A stretch of DNA of 64,000 nucleotides from Azorinus chamasolen (lineage: Eukaryota > Mollusca > Bivalvia > Cardiida > Solecurtidae). The stretch is from assembly GCA_963576725.1 (NCBI GenBank), contig OY755241.1, positions 77,548,701-77,612,700 on the forward strand. The letters run 5' to 3'. The notes under the pieces were generated by a model, which worked only from the letters and a program-made list of their open reading frames with translations, made no database searches and was not told where the DNA came from. The translations under genes and the position numbers were made by a program. How positions within the stretch are numbered: position 1 is the stretch's first letter; every line of letters starts with the position of its first letter. Positions 63,922 through 64,000 of this stretch are shown piece after piece.

Positions 63922-64000
63922 GTGGATTGGTGACAAGCAGCAACAGAACCAGGAGATAGAGGAGAAGCTACAACTGACCTCCTCCATACACTGCAGGATG
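63922..64000 (+). CDS. PLAT-repeat exon, continues past the window
   Basis: The acceptor tatttgtag is followed by one base that completes R, then WIGDKQQQNQEIEEKLQLTS and SIHCRM to the edge. It is the linker C-N-R-W-x...E-x-x-L after the preceding PLAT domain. The exon is cut by the window end. Confidence 0.75.

Overview
The window is eukaryotic DNA, AT-rich, with introns and very many transposable elements. The interspersed repeats are of a bivalve type: 'agctcacc...ggtgagc' composite elements ending in 'ccctcttgtt', pearl-like elements with a (GTCC/GTCG)n microsatellite and a 145-165 bp tandem core, and dozens of palindromic MITEs with TTAA ends. I infer a bivalve mollusc, probably a clam-like lineage; the species cannot be named from this sequence. 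There is no bacterial gene organisation.

Host-type coding sequence is sparse and all on the + strand. (1) 1,347-7,312: three exons of a PWWP-like protein, whose last exon ends in a nearly perfect 33-residue (99 bp) coding minisatellite. (2) 12,899-20,544: seven exons of a ubiquitin-activating enzyme E1 most like UBA6. They cover only the middle of the protein (end of the inactive adenylation domain, first catalytic cysteine half-domain and following helices). The N-terminal part and the active adenylation and cysteine domains are absent, and the last junction does not keep phase. (3) 44,718 to the right edge: exons of a PLAT/LH2-repeat protein like LOXHD1, continuing beyond the window. Several junctions and one exon are out of frame as read, and three of its splice sites lie within 30 nt of a transposable element.

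The 20.5-44 kb interval and most introns are mobile DNA. They hold a 2.8 kb element with long inverted repeats that encloses a CRE site and a possible first exon; six composite 'agctcacc' elements; a 5.5 kb DNA transposon (34,921-40,448) with ~30 bp TIRs, a PHD-like finger and a broken DDE transposase; a dead mariner; a non-LTR reverse-transcriptase tail; and two miniature LTR retrotransposons (TRIMs) whose LTRs carry tRNA-like sequences with Pol III A and B boxes.

The most unusual signals are: (a) about 830 bp at 60,244-61,075 in which a CCGG-like motif recurs every 10-11 bp (mean about 10.5, the DNA helical repeat) with unrelated spacers; (b) the two TRIMs with tRNA-like LTRs; (c) a MITE flanked by a 48 bp target duplication bounded by TTAA on both sides; (d) pearl-like tandem cores with exactly constant unit lengths of 145 and 157 bp; (e) transposable elements abutting splice sites of the PLAT gene.
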